Origin: Diphasiastrum complanatum
Lineage: Eukaryota; Streptophyta; Lycopodiopsida; Lycopodiales; Lycopodiaceae
Length of the DNA stretch: 64,000 nt
Reading direction: 5' to 3'
Assembly: GCA_029204225.1 (NCBI GenBank)
Contig: CM055093.1
Location: forward strand, 24,533,912 to 24,597,911
The notes beneath the pieces are model-generated. The model made no database searches. It saw only the letters and a program-made list of their open reading frames with translations, and was not told where the DNA came from. The translations under genes and the position numbers were made by a program. How positions within the stretch are numbered: the first letter of the stretch is position 1; every line of letters starts with the position of its first letter. Positions 12,780 to 24,676 of this stretch are shown one piece after another.

Positions 12780-13401
12780 ATATAGAGTTGCTACTTAGAG
12801 AGTGATTGAGGTGGTTCACAGAGATGATCACTCCAGATACATATGGATCGGACTCAGAGGGGAGCCCATAGGTTTGGACAAGGACATTTATATTGTAGTT
12901 TGTTATTTTCCATCGGATACATCTTCTTTCTCAAACAGGGATGGCTCTCCATATATGGATTTTTCTAGAGATATCATCAGGTTTTCTGATAGAGGACATA
13001 TTTTATTGGTAGGACACTTTAATGCCAGGACTGGATCACGTCAGACTTCATTTCATAATGTGGACCAGGATCCTTTACATATCAAATTCTGGCAGATATA
13101 CTTGTCACCCTCACAGTGGCGGTCATGGGGTCGTTGATTATATCACGGGGTCACCATCCTCCATACCTCTCATCTTTGATTTTCATGTCTCTCCCACCAC
13201 CCTCTCTGATCACTCTTTCCTCTCTTTAGATATTGGTCACCTCCCTCCCCCCCAGCCATCTCCCCATCCAAAGCTTACCCGAGCACCCAAATACACACAC
13301 AGCCCTCTATACAACCGATCTACAAGGAGTCTCTAGCCTCATTACTCCATTCTTTTCCCCATGATAGTCCAGTTGAATCTCAAGCTGCTTTCCTTACCCC
13401 A
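12780..13401 (+). pseudogene. LINE ORF2 endonuclease fragment
   Basis: In two frames (12802-13137 and 13022-13336) the translation follows the AP-endonuclease-like domain of ORF2. Landmarks are YIVVCYFPSDTSSFSNRDGS, the GHFNARTGSRQ strand (normally GDFNA, so a catalytic-region Asp is changed to His), SGGHGVVDYITGSPSS and the catalytic-His region LSDHSFLSLDIGH. A frameshift separates the two halves. The domain would nick target DNA in an intact element. Confidence 0.78.
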
Positions 13402-14174
13402 TGTAAAGACCACTAGGGAAAATGTTAGGGACCCAACTCCCTTGGGTCCTAAACCTAAACTTGAGACTGGACGATGACTGGGCCTGTAGACTTGACCAGT
13501 GACTCGTGAACCTTGGTTGATTGTTTTAGGGTATTTGGGAAGATTATGAGATATAGATCCGGATCCCTAATGGTATCTCATAATTTACAAATCACAAACC
13601 CTTCAAAGCTATTTCTCACCTGTTTAAAGAACCCTTACTTCTTTTGAATTTCTCAAATATGGACATTAGATTCATATGATCCTTCCAACATGAAATTACT
13701 TCTTTTCTAAAGGACTGTTATCATCATGTGAATTAGTACTTTTATGTTTAAGTTTTGGAATTTGAGACGTTTTGAGATAATTGTATTTCAATTTCTTAAA
13801 CCTAGATTGTATCTTATTCATAGATAGATCTCAAATAGATGATGGTTACTATCACTCGTGTTGAAAATGTTTGGAAGTAAAGTCCAGGGTATAATAGAGT
13901 GATTCCTTTTTGGAAGGCACTTATTATTGACTTTTCAAGATTCAGACATTTTCAGGTGTCATCTCTCTAGTTAGTTTTTATAAGAAATCTTTAACAAGGA
14001 GGGCTGAAGTGATGGGTAAGATTCTATTAGAGGACCTACCAGTTGCACAATTTTTGAATAAGAGAAATTCTCTAGGGATTGTTTGGAACAATCTGGAACT
14101 AGAGGTGATTTGAGATTTGAATTCATTATAAGTAGTATTGAGTAAGATCATAAGTTACTAATCCTAGTTGGTAG
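13402..14174 (-). other. Left end of the LTR element: diverged or rearranged LTR region
   Basis: The first 21 bp (TGTAAAGACC...GGGAAAA) are identical to the start of the right LTR at 24735. After that I see no alignment with it and no coding potential. Integrase homology ends near 14175. The segment is probably a 3' LTR of a diverged subfamily plus a deletion scar. Its internal limit cannot be set. Confidence 0.45.
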
Positions 14175-15934
14175 GGATAGTTTCCACGAAAAGCTGAGCA
14201 AATTCAGAAGCTTTGACTGTTTGCTTGGTTGGTATGAATTGCGCCATTTTGGTTAACCTGTCAACTATAACCCAAATAGCATCATTTTGCTTCCCCGTCC
14301 GAGGTAGCCCAACCACAAAGTCCATGGAAATACTTTCCCACTTTCTTTCGGGAATTTCAAGGGCATTAGTAAACTAGCTGTCTTTAAGTCTTTCAGCTTT
14401 ATTAACCTGGCATTGTCCACACTTGCGAACATATGCCTCCACTTGACTTTTTAAGTTTGGCCAATAAAAGTTCCTTTTTATTAAGTCAAGCGTCCTTTGT
14501 GAGCCAAGGTGCCCTGCACACGGGCTGTCATGACATTCATGCAGGATTTGGGCCCTAATGTCATCATTTTCTGGCACACAAACCTTTTCATTCCGGAAAA
14601 GTAACCCATTCCTAATGGAATAGTCTCTTAATATCTTGTCCTGAGGAGAAATCTTGGAATCCTGCATTCCAAGCTCATCACTAGATCTAGAAGAACCTGC
14701 CAGGGACGTCTAGCCAAATGCAACCAAAGTACCTATCGGTCTTACACAAATCTCTTAAGGACAGATATAACTCAGATTGGATCTCAGAAAAGCTTAACTG
14801 ATTAACCTCTCCAATCCGGCTTAAGGCATCCGCGACACTATTAGAAGTACCCTTCCGGTATTCTTGGAGCATCTCTGACCATCTAGCCTTACGACCCCTA
14901 AGGTCGACCGCATCATTAATATACTTTAACGCTTGATGGTCAATAACTATAGTAAACTGGAAGCCATATAAATAATGTCTCTAAACTTTCAGGGCATGAA
15001 TCACAGCAAAAAGCTCCTTGTCATAGGTGGAATGCTACCTTTGAGCAGGATCTAACTTCTTGCTTTCAAAAGCAACCGGTCTACCATCCTGATATAGGAC
15101 TGCACCTATAGCATAGTCACTGGCATCCGTCTCCAGCACATATGGCTTGTTAGGATCCACTATGTGTAAAATAGGCGTTGTAGTTACACAGTGTTTGAGG
15201 TTCTCAAAACTCTGATTCAACTCTTCAGTCCAAGTAACAGGAGGACTGAACTTACTGTGCTTCCTAACTCTCTTAGCCCCTTTGAGGACATTTGTCAAGG
15301 CCAATGCAATTAATTCATAGCGCAAGATAAATCTATGAAAAAACCCTGTAAAGCCCAAAAAGGACTTAACCTCACGGATGGTTTTAGGAATAGGCCATTC
15401 ACGTACCTGTTGGACTTTATTTTGGCCAATTTCCAACCCATGGTCCAAAATAATATGACCAAGGTAAAGTAACCTTTTCTAGAAGAAAACACATTTGGAC
15501 TCCTTGGCAAAAAGCTTCTCCTATCTAAGTAACTTCAAGACAGTCCTGAGATGCTCCTCCAAGATCTTACTATAGATAAGAATATCATCTAAGCACACTA
15601 TCACAAACTTCCCTAGATATGGACGAAGAAGATCGTTCATCATCTGCTGAAAAGTCGCTAGAGCATTTGTCAAGCCAAATGGTAAAACCAGAAACTCATA
15701 ATGGCCGTACCTACTTCTAAACCCGGTATTTTCAACATCCTCAGTCTTTATGCGAATCTGATGATACCCTGATCTCAAATCGATTTTGGTGAAGTACCTT
15801 GCACCATGTTATTGATCAACCAGCTCATCCATTCGCGGCAACGGATAACGTTTTTTAATCGTTATACTAGGCCTTACATGGCCCATCTTAAGGTAATTTT
15901 GCAGTTGCCTATAAACCTCATCCTCTTCAGTAGT
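14175..15934 (-). pseudogene. Decayed gypsy pol: RT, RNase H, integrase (partial)
   Basis: Minus-strand pieces run from 15934 down. They give an RT start (TTEEDEVYRQLQNYLKMGHV), with about 35 residues between it and ITIKKRYPLPRMDELVDQ missing, then [14 protein letters not shown] and [11 protein letters not shown], where the FLDD-type motif is kept. RNase H follows (LETDASDYAIGAVLYQDGRP). The HHCC integrase zinc domain is ECHDSPCAGHLGSQRT...[13 protein letters not shown] (14667-14374). The integrase core starts SMDFVVGLPR and ends abruptly near 14175. Stops and frameshifts interrupt it repeatedly. It resembles the pol at 590-5128, so both belong to one lineage. Confidence 0.85.
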
Positions 15935-15935
15935 A

Positions 15936-16113
15936 CCCCACTCTCCAGTAATATGTCCAAATGGCCTAATAATGAATAATAAGGCCAAAGGCCAACCATA
16001 TAGTCTGAATGTCACTAATGAATAAAAAAGGGCCCAAGGCCTGCTTATGCATAAAGTAAAGTAACTGTAAATGTAAATGGACGCAGCGAATGTAATGAGC
16101 CGAGTCCATAACT
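15936..16113 (-). repeat. Truncated 3' LTR of the inner chromovirus
   Basis: Collinear with 20730-20907, with about three differences in 178 positions and no gaps. It follows a GGGGAGAG purine stretch on the minus strand. The break at 15936 falls in the sequence ACTCCC where the other LTR continues for another ~270 bp. Confidence 0.9.
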
Positions 16114-16179
16114 CTCCCCGACACAAAAAGAAAGACCCAACTGCCGAAAAGATAACCGGATCAAGTAGCAGCAAGCCCT

Positions 16180-16500
16180 GGTGCATCAACAGCTAGAGGA
16201 ACATCTGATGTAGAGGAATCAACAAGTGCAGCAAGAGCGCGAGCCTGATCCGCAAGTAATGGTGTATGATAAAAGACATCAATAGGCTCCCATGTGGCCT
16301 CCTCAATAGGACGACCATCCCACTGGACCAAAAACTGAATCTGCCGGCGACGTCGACTATGGTATAGACGGACCTATAATATAGCAGCAGGTAAAAATGG
16401 AAATAACTCTGGAGCAATAGGAAACTCAGCATCACAAGGAGCGTCATCCTCAATAGCAGCACGTAATAAACTGACATGGAATACATCACAGGCACGTGTG
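16180..16500 (-). pseudogene. Integrase end and chromodomain of the inner chromovirus
   Basis: Minus-strand translation gives CDVFHVSLLRAAIEDDAPCD, the end of the GPF/Y module. After an in-frame stop near 16373 it gives QIQFLVQWDGRPIEEATWEP, a clear chromodomain, ending at a stop before the purine tract. The chromodomain would tether integrase to chromatin. Here the catalytic integrase is missing, so the domain is orphaned. Confidence 0.82.
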
Positions 16501-18765
16501 GAAGCAGGAAGCTGTACCCAAAGAACTAGGGATACAAAGAGAATCATAATGATAAAGACGATCGTCAATAATGGAGTAAACCTGATGAGGACTGGACGAA
16601 ACAGGTGGGGCAGAACTATAAACATCACGAAAATTAGAACATGTAAGGTATGCTGCAGGTAGGGCATCAAACCATGAAGGAATAGTAGAAGTTGGAAGAC
16701 GAGATAATGCATCAGCAGCAGTGTTAGCACGACCAGGACGATACAATATGGAGAAATTAAAAGACTGTAAAAACTGCAACCAACGAAATTGACGATCACT
16801 AAGGTCACGTAAAGACTGGTGATCAGTAATAATGTCAAATGGGACTCGATACAGATAATGACGCCACTTCTTAAGAGCATAGATAATAGCAAGAAGCTCT
16901 TTCTCATGCAGAGAATAACGTTGCTCATAAGAGCGAAGACGACACGACTCATAAGCAATAATACATTGTGACTGGCGAAGTAAAGCACCCAAACCAACAT
17001 TACTAGCATTAGTCTCAACAAGAAACTTCTGATCAAACTGTGGTAAACACATAACGGCAGCATCAACAACAGCACGATGAAGAGTATCAAAGGCTGTCTG
17101 ACAATCAGGAGTCCAAAGAAAAGTACTAGACTTCTTCAAAAGTGCATGAAGAGGAGCTACGATAGTGGCAAAATGAGGAACTGGACGACGAAGGTGAGTG
17201 GCTAACCCAAGAAACATACGAACATGATGAATATCCGTAGGTATAGGCCAATCCTGGATGGCCTGAACCTTATGAGGGTCCAGAAGAATGTGACCATTAC
17301 AAATAAGAAAACCAAGAAACTCGATCTCAGAAACAACAAAAGAACATTTAGAAAACTTAGCAAATAACTGGTGGTGTACAAGTAACTGAAAGACAAAGGA
17401 AAGATGGGCAACATGCTCAGCAAGAGACTGACTAAAAATAAAAATATCATCAAAATAAACCAAGACACAATGACCAAGAAGCGGACGCAAGACGTTATTC
17501 ATCACATTCTGGAACGTAGGAGGGCCATTAGTAACACGAAAAGGAAGCACACGAAATTCATATAAACCAAGATGAGTACGGAAAGCAGTCTGATGTTCGT
17601 CAGAAGGGTGCATCCTGATTTGGTAATATCCAGAACGAAGGTCTATCTTGGAAAAGATTTTAGAGGTACCGAGCTGGTCAAAGAGGTCATCCATGTGTGG
17701 AAGAGGGTACTGATTACGAATAGTCAACTTATTTAAAGCACGGTAATCAATACAAAGGCGTTTGGTACCATCTTTCTTATTAATAAGGAGAACAGGGGCA
17801 CCAAAAGGACTGTGACTAGGAACAATGAGACCCTGATCTAACAAGGCAGTAATATGGAGCTCAAGCTCATCACGCTCAGATCGAGACATACGATAAGGGG
17901 GACGGGAGGGAGGAGCAAATCCAGGACCCAAGTCAATATGATGGTTCACGTCACGTAATGGTGGTAGCGTCGTAGGTTCTGAAAAGACAAAACCATACTA
18001 ATGTAATAAGTCAGAAATCACCTGAGGAACAGCTGCTGGTGTAGAAACTGGAGGAACTGGTACTGCCCGCTAAACACATAATAAGGCAGCACAATGAGCC
18101 TTCGGCAGGCTGCGAATAAACTGCTTCCCAATAATCAACTGGAAGTCTCCCTGAGAATCAATGCCAACAAGTGAGTGTGTAACTGCATCATGTACAAATG
18201 TCAATGTTTGTTGTGTCAAGTCCAGTGTAACGGCTCCAAGAGATGCAAACCAATCAGCACCAAGGATAAGATCATAACGCTCCATAGGGATAATGTAAAG
18301 ATCTGCCTGTCCAGAGAAATCTCCAATGCGGTATGGTAAACGCTGAAACATCTGAGAACTAGGAAAAGAATGCGAACTGGCAACCTCAACTGTGAGAGGC
18401 TGTGAAGCAGGAACAGGTGAAGCACGGATCCGACTAGTGATATAACTGCTAATAAAAGAATGAGTGCTACCAGTATCAACTAAAGCAATATACTCACGAC
18501 CTGTAATACGCACACATAACCGAATGGAGCGAGGACCAGGACGCCCTGTCCAAGTAGCATAGGCAAGTTGAGCATGGCAAGTAGCAGGAAGTAAATCAGA
18601 GGAAGGCTCAGAGGATAAGTCAGGCTCATCAGAAATATGAATGTAGATATCGGAATCATCTGGAGTAGTACCCTCATGGTAAAAAACAGCAGTAGTAGTA
18701 GGGAGAGGTTGGCGGCAATCACGGGCAAGATGGTTAGGACTCTTACAACGAAAGCAAAGACGCTT
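16486..18765 (-). pseudogene. Protease-RT-RNase H of the inner chromovirus
   Basis: One frame with stops runs from the zinc knuckle CFRCKSPNHLARDC (just below 18766) through the protease (ALVDTGSTHSFISSYITSRI, active site DTGS). The RT follows (RLCIDYRALNKLTIRNQYPL, VYFDDIFIFSQ) and then RNase H (VETNASNVGLG, where the usual Asp is Asn). In-frame TAG codons lie at 18766-18768, 18070-18072 and near 17998. After SIIDDRLYHYDSLCIPSSLG the frame passes directly into the end of the integrase, so the HHCC domain and D,D,E core are deleted. The 17949-16486 portion is uninterrupted (487 codons). The element cannot move by itself. Confidence 0.88.
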
Positions 18766-19772
18766 CTACTGAAGATCAGCGAACTCTGTGAACGTGTAAC
18801 GTCGGACAAAAGCAGGTCGAGGAGTCGGAGGACGAGGAGGCGAAGGGACAATGGAGAGAGCTGGAACATAAGGGGCCGGTGTAGGGGTGGACGTAGTGGG
18901 AAAAGATGAAGCAGAAGGACGGGGTCGGGAGAAGCGGGAAGGAAGGGTGTCAGAGTACTTATGCTGTAAAGTACTGGCAAGAGACATCGCCTCAACAAGT
19001 GTGGTAGGACGGAAGGAAGAAACATCATAACGTAAAGCACCACGAAGCCCAGCAATGTAACAAGAAATACGCTCAGTGGGCTGTAGATCTGTGAAAAGAT
19101 AAGAAAGCTCCATAAATTGATCTGTATAAGAAGCAAGATCACTGGTCTGAGTGAGACTACGGAATGTATCACGTTGGCGGTCAAGCCACTGAGGATCAAT
19201 CATAGCATGGCGGAGGTCACAGCGAAAAGTATGCCATACATGGAGCCCTTCCCGATCTAAATCAGCTCTATAAACTCGCCACCACGTCGCGGCACGTCCA
19301 TCTAAATGTAAAGCAGCCAACTGGACCTTCTGAGGATCAGTCTTAGGGTAAATCTGAAAATATGTGTCAAGCTTAGCAAACCAATTCTCTAATAAGTTCT
19401 CGTCAGAGGAACCGGAATAGGTAGCAAGCTGTACCCTATCACGAAAGTCTCGAACAAAGTGTGGCTCAGGAAGGGGGGGGGACGAGGAAAGAAACCAGGA
19501 GGTGGGTTAGATGGAATGAACGGTCCACCACCAGGTTGACTAGCAGAAGAAGATGGAAATCCAAATGGAGGGGGAGTCCCAAATGTAGGAAAAACAGGAG
19601 CTTTACCAGGACCATGAGACTGTAAAGAATCAATCTGTGACTGCATAGTAACAAAGCCGGTCATAACTGAATCGAAGCGAAGAACGAGGCCAGAAAGGGT
19701 CTCATCCATGTGACGAAACTGATCGGATAAGGTTTCCTGAATAGTCTCACTCGGGGTAGGTGAATGTGCCAT
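18766..19772 (-). pseudogene. Gag of the inner chromovirus, frameshifted
   Basis: ATG at 19772 opens MAHSPTPSETIQETLSDQFR, a predicted helical N-terminus, followed by a Pro/Phe-rich linker. A run of nine G at about 19475-19483 coincides with a frameshift. The capsid domain resumes in the other frame (19320-18766) with ALHLDGRAATWWRVYRADL and FMELSYLFTDLQPTERISCY, ending at a TAG just before the zinc knuckle. Gag forms the particle that packages element RNA. Confidence 0.83.
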
Positions 19773-20446
19773 AATGATAGTGGAAGGAATAGACGAAAAC
19801 TTGAGGGAGCGGACTCTTGCGTCACCCCAAATTAGCCTATTACAACCAATATTATCACAACTGAAAAAAAGGCAGCAATGAACAATGGAGAAGTGGGAAA
19901 CGAGGGCTGTAAAAATGCGCTGGACAACCAGGGAAAAAATGTGAATTTGAAAGATTAAACGGAGTCAGAATTCCTGAAAATGTGGTGGAGAATGAGCGCG
20001 CGACAGTTTTTTAATAAGCTGTAAAAGATGGCTGGAAATGGAGAAAAAAATAGGCAAAAGTGACAAGTTGGGAGTGTTGAGGCAGCGATGTACAGGTTGA
20101 AGAATTTTGGCTGTTTGGAATAGCAAATGATGTCGGAATTGGGTAGTTTTTGGATGAGGATGGGCGCTGGACAGTCAGGGAACTAACTGTGGAATATGGC
20201 TGCAAACTGGAAAAATATCATACGAAAGTGACAGGTCGGAAGGCAGGGACAGCAATGGAAAGGAAGAGGAGGAGCACTGGGCAGCAAGGAAAAGAGGGGA
20301 CAAAACAGGGGGAGCGCTGGGCAGGAAGGAGTGGAAGGAGCAGCGATGGAATAGGGCTGTCAAAGCGACAATGGAGCTGTAGGAACAGCGATGGAGGAGC
20401 AAGGCAAGGCAGCAAAGAAAAAATTCCAAATTGTGCTCAGAAAAGT

Positions 20447-20458
20447 GCTCTGATACCA
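20447..20458 (-). promoter_or_regulatory. Primer-binding site (initiator tRNA-Met)
   Basis: On the minus strand TGGTATCAGAGC, complementary to the 3' end of plant initiator tRNA-Met, directly follows the 5' LTR. The match is the ordinary 12 nt, in contrast to the 57-nt match at 24677-24733. Confidence 0.9.
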
Positions 20459-20907
20459 AGTTACGAATAGAGCCACAGCTGATCTAGAGCTAAGCTATGA
20501 AAGCATCACATAAGCAAGACTTAAGCTATGAAAGCAGCACATAAGCAAGACTTAACCCTAGAAAGCAGGAAAGACAAAGATTAAGGAGGCTAAAGAGAGA
20601 GATCAATATCATCAACTGAATGACAAATGACACAGTTTCCCTACTTATAGCCAAGAGGAAGCCCTAAAAGGAAGCTTCCAGTGGCTAGGGCCCAACTGGG
20701 AGGGATAATAGTGCGCCCTCCAAGAAGGCCCCCACTCTCCAGTAATATGTCCAAATGGCCTAATAATGAATAATAAGGCCAAAGGCCAACCATATAGTCT
20801 GAATGTCACTAATGAATAAAAAAGGGCCCAAGGCCTGCTTATGCATAAAGTAAAGTAACTATAAATGTAAATGGACGCGGTGAATGTAATGAGCCGAGTC
20901 CATAACT
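20459..20907 (-). repeat. 5' LTR of the inner chromovirus
   Basis: About 449 bp between the primer site and the left edge of the hAT fragment. Defined by the shared 178 bp at its outer end and the adjacent primer site at its inner end. On the minus strand the ends read AGTTATGG and CGTAACT, an AGTTA/TAACT pair rather than TG/CA. A tandem CTTATGTG(C/A)TGCTTTCATAGCTTA-type duplication lies near 20490-20545. Confidence 0.82.
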
Positions 20908-21142
20908 TGTGATAAATTGCTTGGTAGGCGAAGTACTACAGTAGTGACTGTAGTGTGCTCCGAGCAGTGTAGGCGGTTGGTGTTTGTGAACACCAACGAC
21001 CGTATGCTGAGGCGCACATGAGGAGGGGGACAGATGCTCGAGGTGAGTCACATCATCACCCCCTGTTTCTTGCTGTGCTTTGACGAACTGAATTACTTTT
21101 GAATTATGCAATGAATTGCTGACAAATTGGTTTTGGTTGCAG

Positions 21143-21904
21143 GTGAACCCTGACACTTGCTTGGTGGATTCGGCAGCTGCTGCTCCTCGGGCACCACCCA
21201 CGCAGGAGGAGATGGATGATGAGATCTATAGAGATCTATATAGACAGGCGCAGGCTGACGCACGGGCTCTACGACATTCGAGGAGGGCAGACAGGCAGAG
21301 GGCTAGGGATGAGGAGGGGGATGATGAGGGCTTGGGAGAGGAGCTCGGGGCTGACTATCAGGAGGAGGAGGAGTGGGTTGAGGGGGATACGGAGGAGGAT
21401 GAGGAGATGGGGGCGGAGGCACAGGGGGATGACCTTGCTGACTTGTTGGCGGACCCTGATGCGGAGACAGAGGAGGAGCCAGCCATTCCTACACGTAGGC
21501 CTAGGGGGAGACCTAGAGGTTTTGGGAGGGGGGGGCCTGAGTTCGCCTTTTGTAGACAGGAGTGGAGCATCACAGGCAGCCGTCGGCCATGCATCATCAC
21601 AGTGGGTAGGGCCATCCCAGGGCGTTGGATCACAGCCACCTGACACACAGACACGCAGGGGTAGACACAGGGGTGGGGGCAGGCAGAGGGGGGCAGAGGA
21701 GGGGAGAGAGGCAGAGGCAGAGGTAGAGGCAGGGGGAGGATCCAGAGCCAGGGCACGCAGCAGAGAGCCAGAGCACACGGCAGAGCCAGGGCCACACCAC
21801 GGCATATGGCTCCCTCCAGTTCTGATTCATCTACAGACCCTTGGGATCTGCAGTCAGGCACAGATTCAGATGATGGTTCCTACCATGACTCTGACGAGCC
21901 TTAG
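21143..21904 (+). pseudogene. Acidic Arg/Gly-rich C-terminal exon, possibly hAT transposase
   Basis: A good acceptor (TTTTGGTTGCAG at 21131-21142) precedes an open frame starting VNPDTCLVDSAAAAPRA. It is followed by a basic helix (ADARALRHSRRADRQRA), a very acidic stretch (EEEEWVEGDTEEDEEMGAEA) and an Arg/Gly-rich segment. A G-run at about 21528-21535 coincides with a shift to another frame, and the original frame resumes to end SGTDSDDGSYHDSDEP before TAG 21902-21904. A possible donor (GAG|GTGAGT) lies at 21040. I do not recognise a catalytic domain. Its place next to hAT terminus sequence makes a transposase tail the best guess. Confidence 0.5.
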
Positions 21905-22024
21905 TTGTGTAGTTTTCATTATGTTCATGGAACATCATTGTACTCCATTTTGGTACCATGTGGCCTGATATTATATATTACGATGATCCTATTCACAGCA
22001 GTGTAACGATTCAGTACTATTCTT

Positions 22025-22027
22025 AGA

Positions 22028-22059
<32 letters not shown>

Positions 22060-22206
22060 TTATGGTTGAAAAACGATTCCATATGGTTGAAAAATGCTTC
22101 AGTACGGTTCAGGACGATGCAGTATGGTGATTGGTTTAGAACACTTAGCATGGTTTTTGTTTAGCATGATTCAGCATTTTTGTTTAGTTTGTTGGATCTG
22201 AGAGAG

Positions 22207-22275
<69 letters not shown>

Positions 22276-22281
22276 CAGAGG
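22025..22281. repeat. (GA)n tracts in the hAT fragment
   Basis: Two near-pure GA microsatellites at 22025-22059 and about 22211-22281, separated by a non-repetitive segment with repeated ATGGTTGAAAAA and CAGTACGGTTC-like motifs. They lie between the transposase-like exon and the right terminus. Confidence 0.9.
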
Positions 22282-22526
22282 GAGTTAAATTTTGGGGCAT
22301 CATGTTTTTTTATTAATGCACCTAGGAGTTAATGCATCTAAACTAGACCATCCTGCACCCGAAACGTTCGGCAAAATACACAATAGTTATGCTCTTAATT
22401 AGAGCTTCCACCTGATACCCATATTGCACAAAAAAAAACGAAAAAAAAAATAATAATTTAAAAAAAAGTTTCTGGAAAAAAATTCCATATTTCCAAAACA
22501 CGTTTCAGAAACGCAGTGCAACTATG

Positions 22527-24676
22527 GTTAGTGATAAGCTTTACATATCCCTCCATCAAAGGAAAAGCTTTTCCAGCAGTAACATCTTAAATGTGAGTCA
22601 TGTGTTAACTAAGTCTTTATTTCAACCAAATCATACAGAATATTACGGTCATTCCCTTGGTCCTATAGATATTCAATATGAATTCAATTTAACGAATTCA
22701 ACAACAGGTACTATGCAATCTTTCCACAGGGATTTCCAAAAATCCAAATTACACAATACAAACACATTCACTATCTAACCCTGATGTCCACTTCTCTTCC
22801 TCCCTCAGATTTTCGGTCCCCCCAAAAACTTCATCGTCTAAGTACAAGGAATTTTCTTAGACATATAGTAAATGCTAATGATAAAACAATTTTCCTTTTC
22901 ATTGCACTAGCTTTAGCATTACTCTGTTAAGATCTATCAATTTATTGCAACTAATGAAAGTATATAAAGGGAAAATCCTCTTTTTCAGTATTCAACAAAA
23001 ATCCATTTGGGCGAATAAAGAATTTACCACCATTCATTACCATCACATCATTAGTTCAACTTAAATTCATATTCAACAAGTATCTTGCTAAAACCTTTTG
23101 CTTGCCAATTCTTAATGACGAAAATCATTTAGAATGCAATAGCAAAACCTTTGATTGAAAAGGAAAAAATATATGGATTTGAAAATCCATGAGCACCACT
23201 TAACTCAATTCACCGGGAGAACTTTACTCCAGAGTTAAAATGTTAAAAGCGCGGTACCTAGATACATGCCTGGGAACCAATCCGTGAAGAATTAATAATT
23301 TGCCGTTAATCCCAAATTTATGAACCTAGTTCATAAATTGTCAAATAGGATTTAATGCAGGCAAGAAATGTAACTTCAACCATTTCTCCGGTTACGACTA
23401 GAGAAATCGGTAATTCCATCAACAGAGTTGATTTTAGTAGATTTTTTCGAAAATCACCTTTCTGAAACTAGACCACAGCTTGACTCCATATTTCCAATGT
23501 ACTAAGGCTTCAAAAGCTCTGGCTTACGAGTAACCATCAGTGCAATACTAATGTAACAACCGTAAGCCACGTAACTTCCTTAAGTTACTTTTCCCTAGAG
23601 CCTCAAGCCTAAACATGTACCCCTTTTAGTCACTAAACCCTAAGAAAGAGTTTACAAGAAGAAAGGGAGACCATCCCCCACAAACCCTAGAAAAGAAAAG
23701 GATGCTTTCAATTGTTGTAGAATGGTCTGCTATGATAGATCGGAATGCTTGTTCCATTGCTAGATTCTGCTTGTTTAAAGTTTTTGATAACATGCATCAG
23801 TCCATAATGCTCTGAATCATGTCATATTGTATATGTTCATAGATAGATCAAATCTAAATCAATTTATCCAGGGTGTGGACTATTAACAATTTGACAACAT
23901 GATTCCGGTGTGCATGTTGAGGATTAGGAGGTTTTTATACTCAAAATCCTCCCGAGGAATGCATAATTAGAACATTGATTGGAATTGCAGTTATGCTAAC
24001 TTTAAGCAGAATAGTAAAGCATGGATTTATCAGGAACCCATCCATCTCCCCTGGAAGTGTTGTTTCCTGCGAGACAGCACCACATAGATCTTTATCTTGT
24101 TTTTGTGAAACTATAAAGCCTTGGTGAATGCATGCAGTGTTCTTGGTTAAAACAACCCTGTAGAAGAACTATCTAGTCAGCTGCTAGTTAGACAGCTAGT
24201 TCATGGCCTGCAGTCGCTTTCCCAAAGCTTGATTAGATTGTGGCAATCTATTGCTCGTCCTTCCCTGCAATCAGAATTTTCAAGAGTTGTGAAATCACGC
24301 TTTCTTGCTTTGAAACTTGAGGGTGAAGATGCATCTGGGAATGGGAATCCCAGCAGACAGAAAACTTGCATTCTATATCTCTTTTTTTGGGAGCGTGAAG
24401 CAGAGCTCGAGAGTTCTACTTGCTTGATTGAAGGGCAGAGAGATGACCGAGGCAGGAGCGCAATTGACTGCAATCTGTTCTCAGCTATGAAGGCATGATA
24501 AGGAAGATGCGAGCAGCAGTCCTTGCTGAGGCACGTTCCTGGTAAGGCACGAGGCAGCAGAGACACTCTTTCAGCGATGAGGTTGTGACAGGAGAGCTCG
24601 ATCTGCAGTGGAGGCTATGGCGGCTGGAGCTGCAATTGTAAAGGCGGTAACATAAATGAACGAAGTTCCTTTTGAA
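22527..24676 (-). other. Non-coding leader region of the outer LTR element
   Basis: Lies between the hAT right end and the tRNA-like primer region. I see no gag domain and no convincing long frame on either strand; the frame at 24566-24201 (minus) has no family features. TGTAACAACC at about 23560 resembles an LTR edge, but no partner end or primer site accompanies it. Gag appears to have been deleted. Confidence 0.5.

Larger units (their letters stand above)
12395..13401 (+). mobile_element. LINE with internal deletion, left half (continues at 25216)
   Basis: Starts after a (CT)n tail inside ORF1, then jumps from the ORF1 C-terminal region into the ORF2 endonuclease near 12720. It is cut at 13401 by the LTR retrotransposon. 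The sequence resumes at 25216-25221 at the matching point of the same ORF2, with CCCCA (13397-13401) and CCACA (25216-25220) as target duplication. Confidence 0.85.
15936..20907 (-). mobile_element. Inner chromovirus with truncated 3' LTR and no integrase
   Basis: On the minus strand: 5' LTR 20907-20459, primer site 20458-20447, gag from 19772, PR, RT, RNase H, a chromodomain, then the first 178 bp of the 3' LTR (16113-15936). The two LTR copies of this 178-bp stretch differ at about three sites by eye. The remaining ~270 bp of the 3' LTR are gone and the sequence jumps into the older gypsy pol. Most of the integrase has been deleted. Confidence 0.88.
20908..22526 (+). mobile_element. Right part of a hAT-like DNA transposon
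   Basis: The right end is TGCAACTATG at 22517-22526, identical to the right terminus of the complete hAT element at 60899-61921. The inner sequence (about 22310-22420) is clearly related, in reverse orientation, to 60985-61100 of that element. GTTAGTGA (22527-22534) would be the flanking 8-bp duplication, but the left end is missing. The piece contains the last exon of a probable transposase and two (GA)n tracts. It was presumably cut by the chromovirus insertion and a later deletion. Confidence 0.7.

Noticed and set aside
20150-20470. Coding frames between gag and the primer site of the inner chromovirus
   Set aside because: They overlap the leader and primer site on both strands and show only G/A-rich low complexity.
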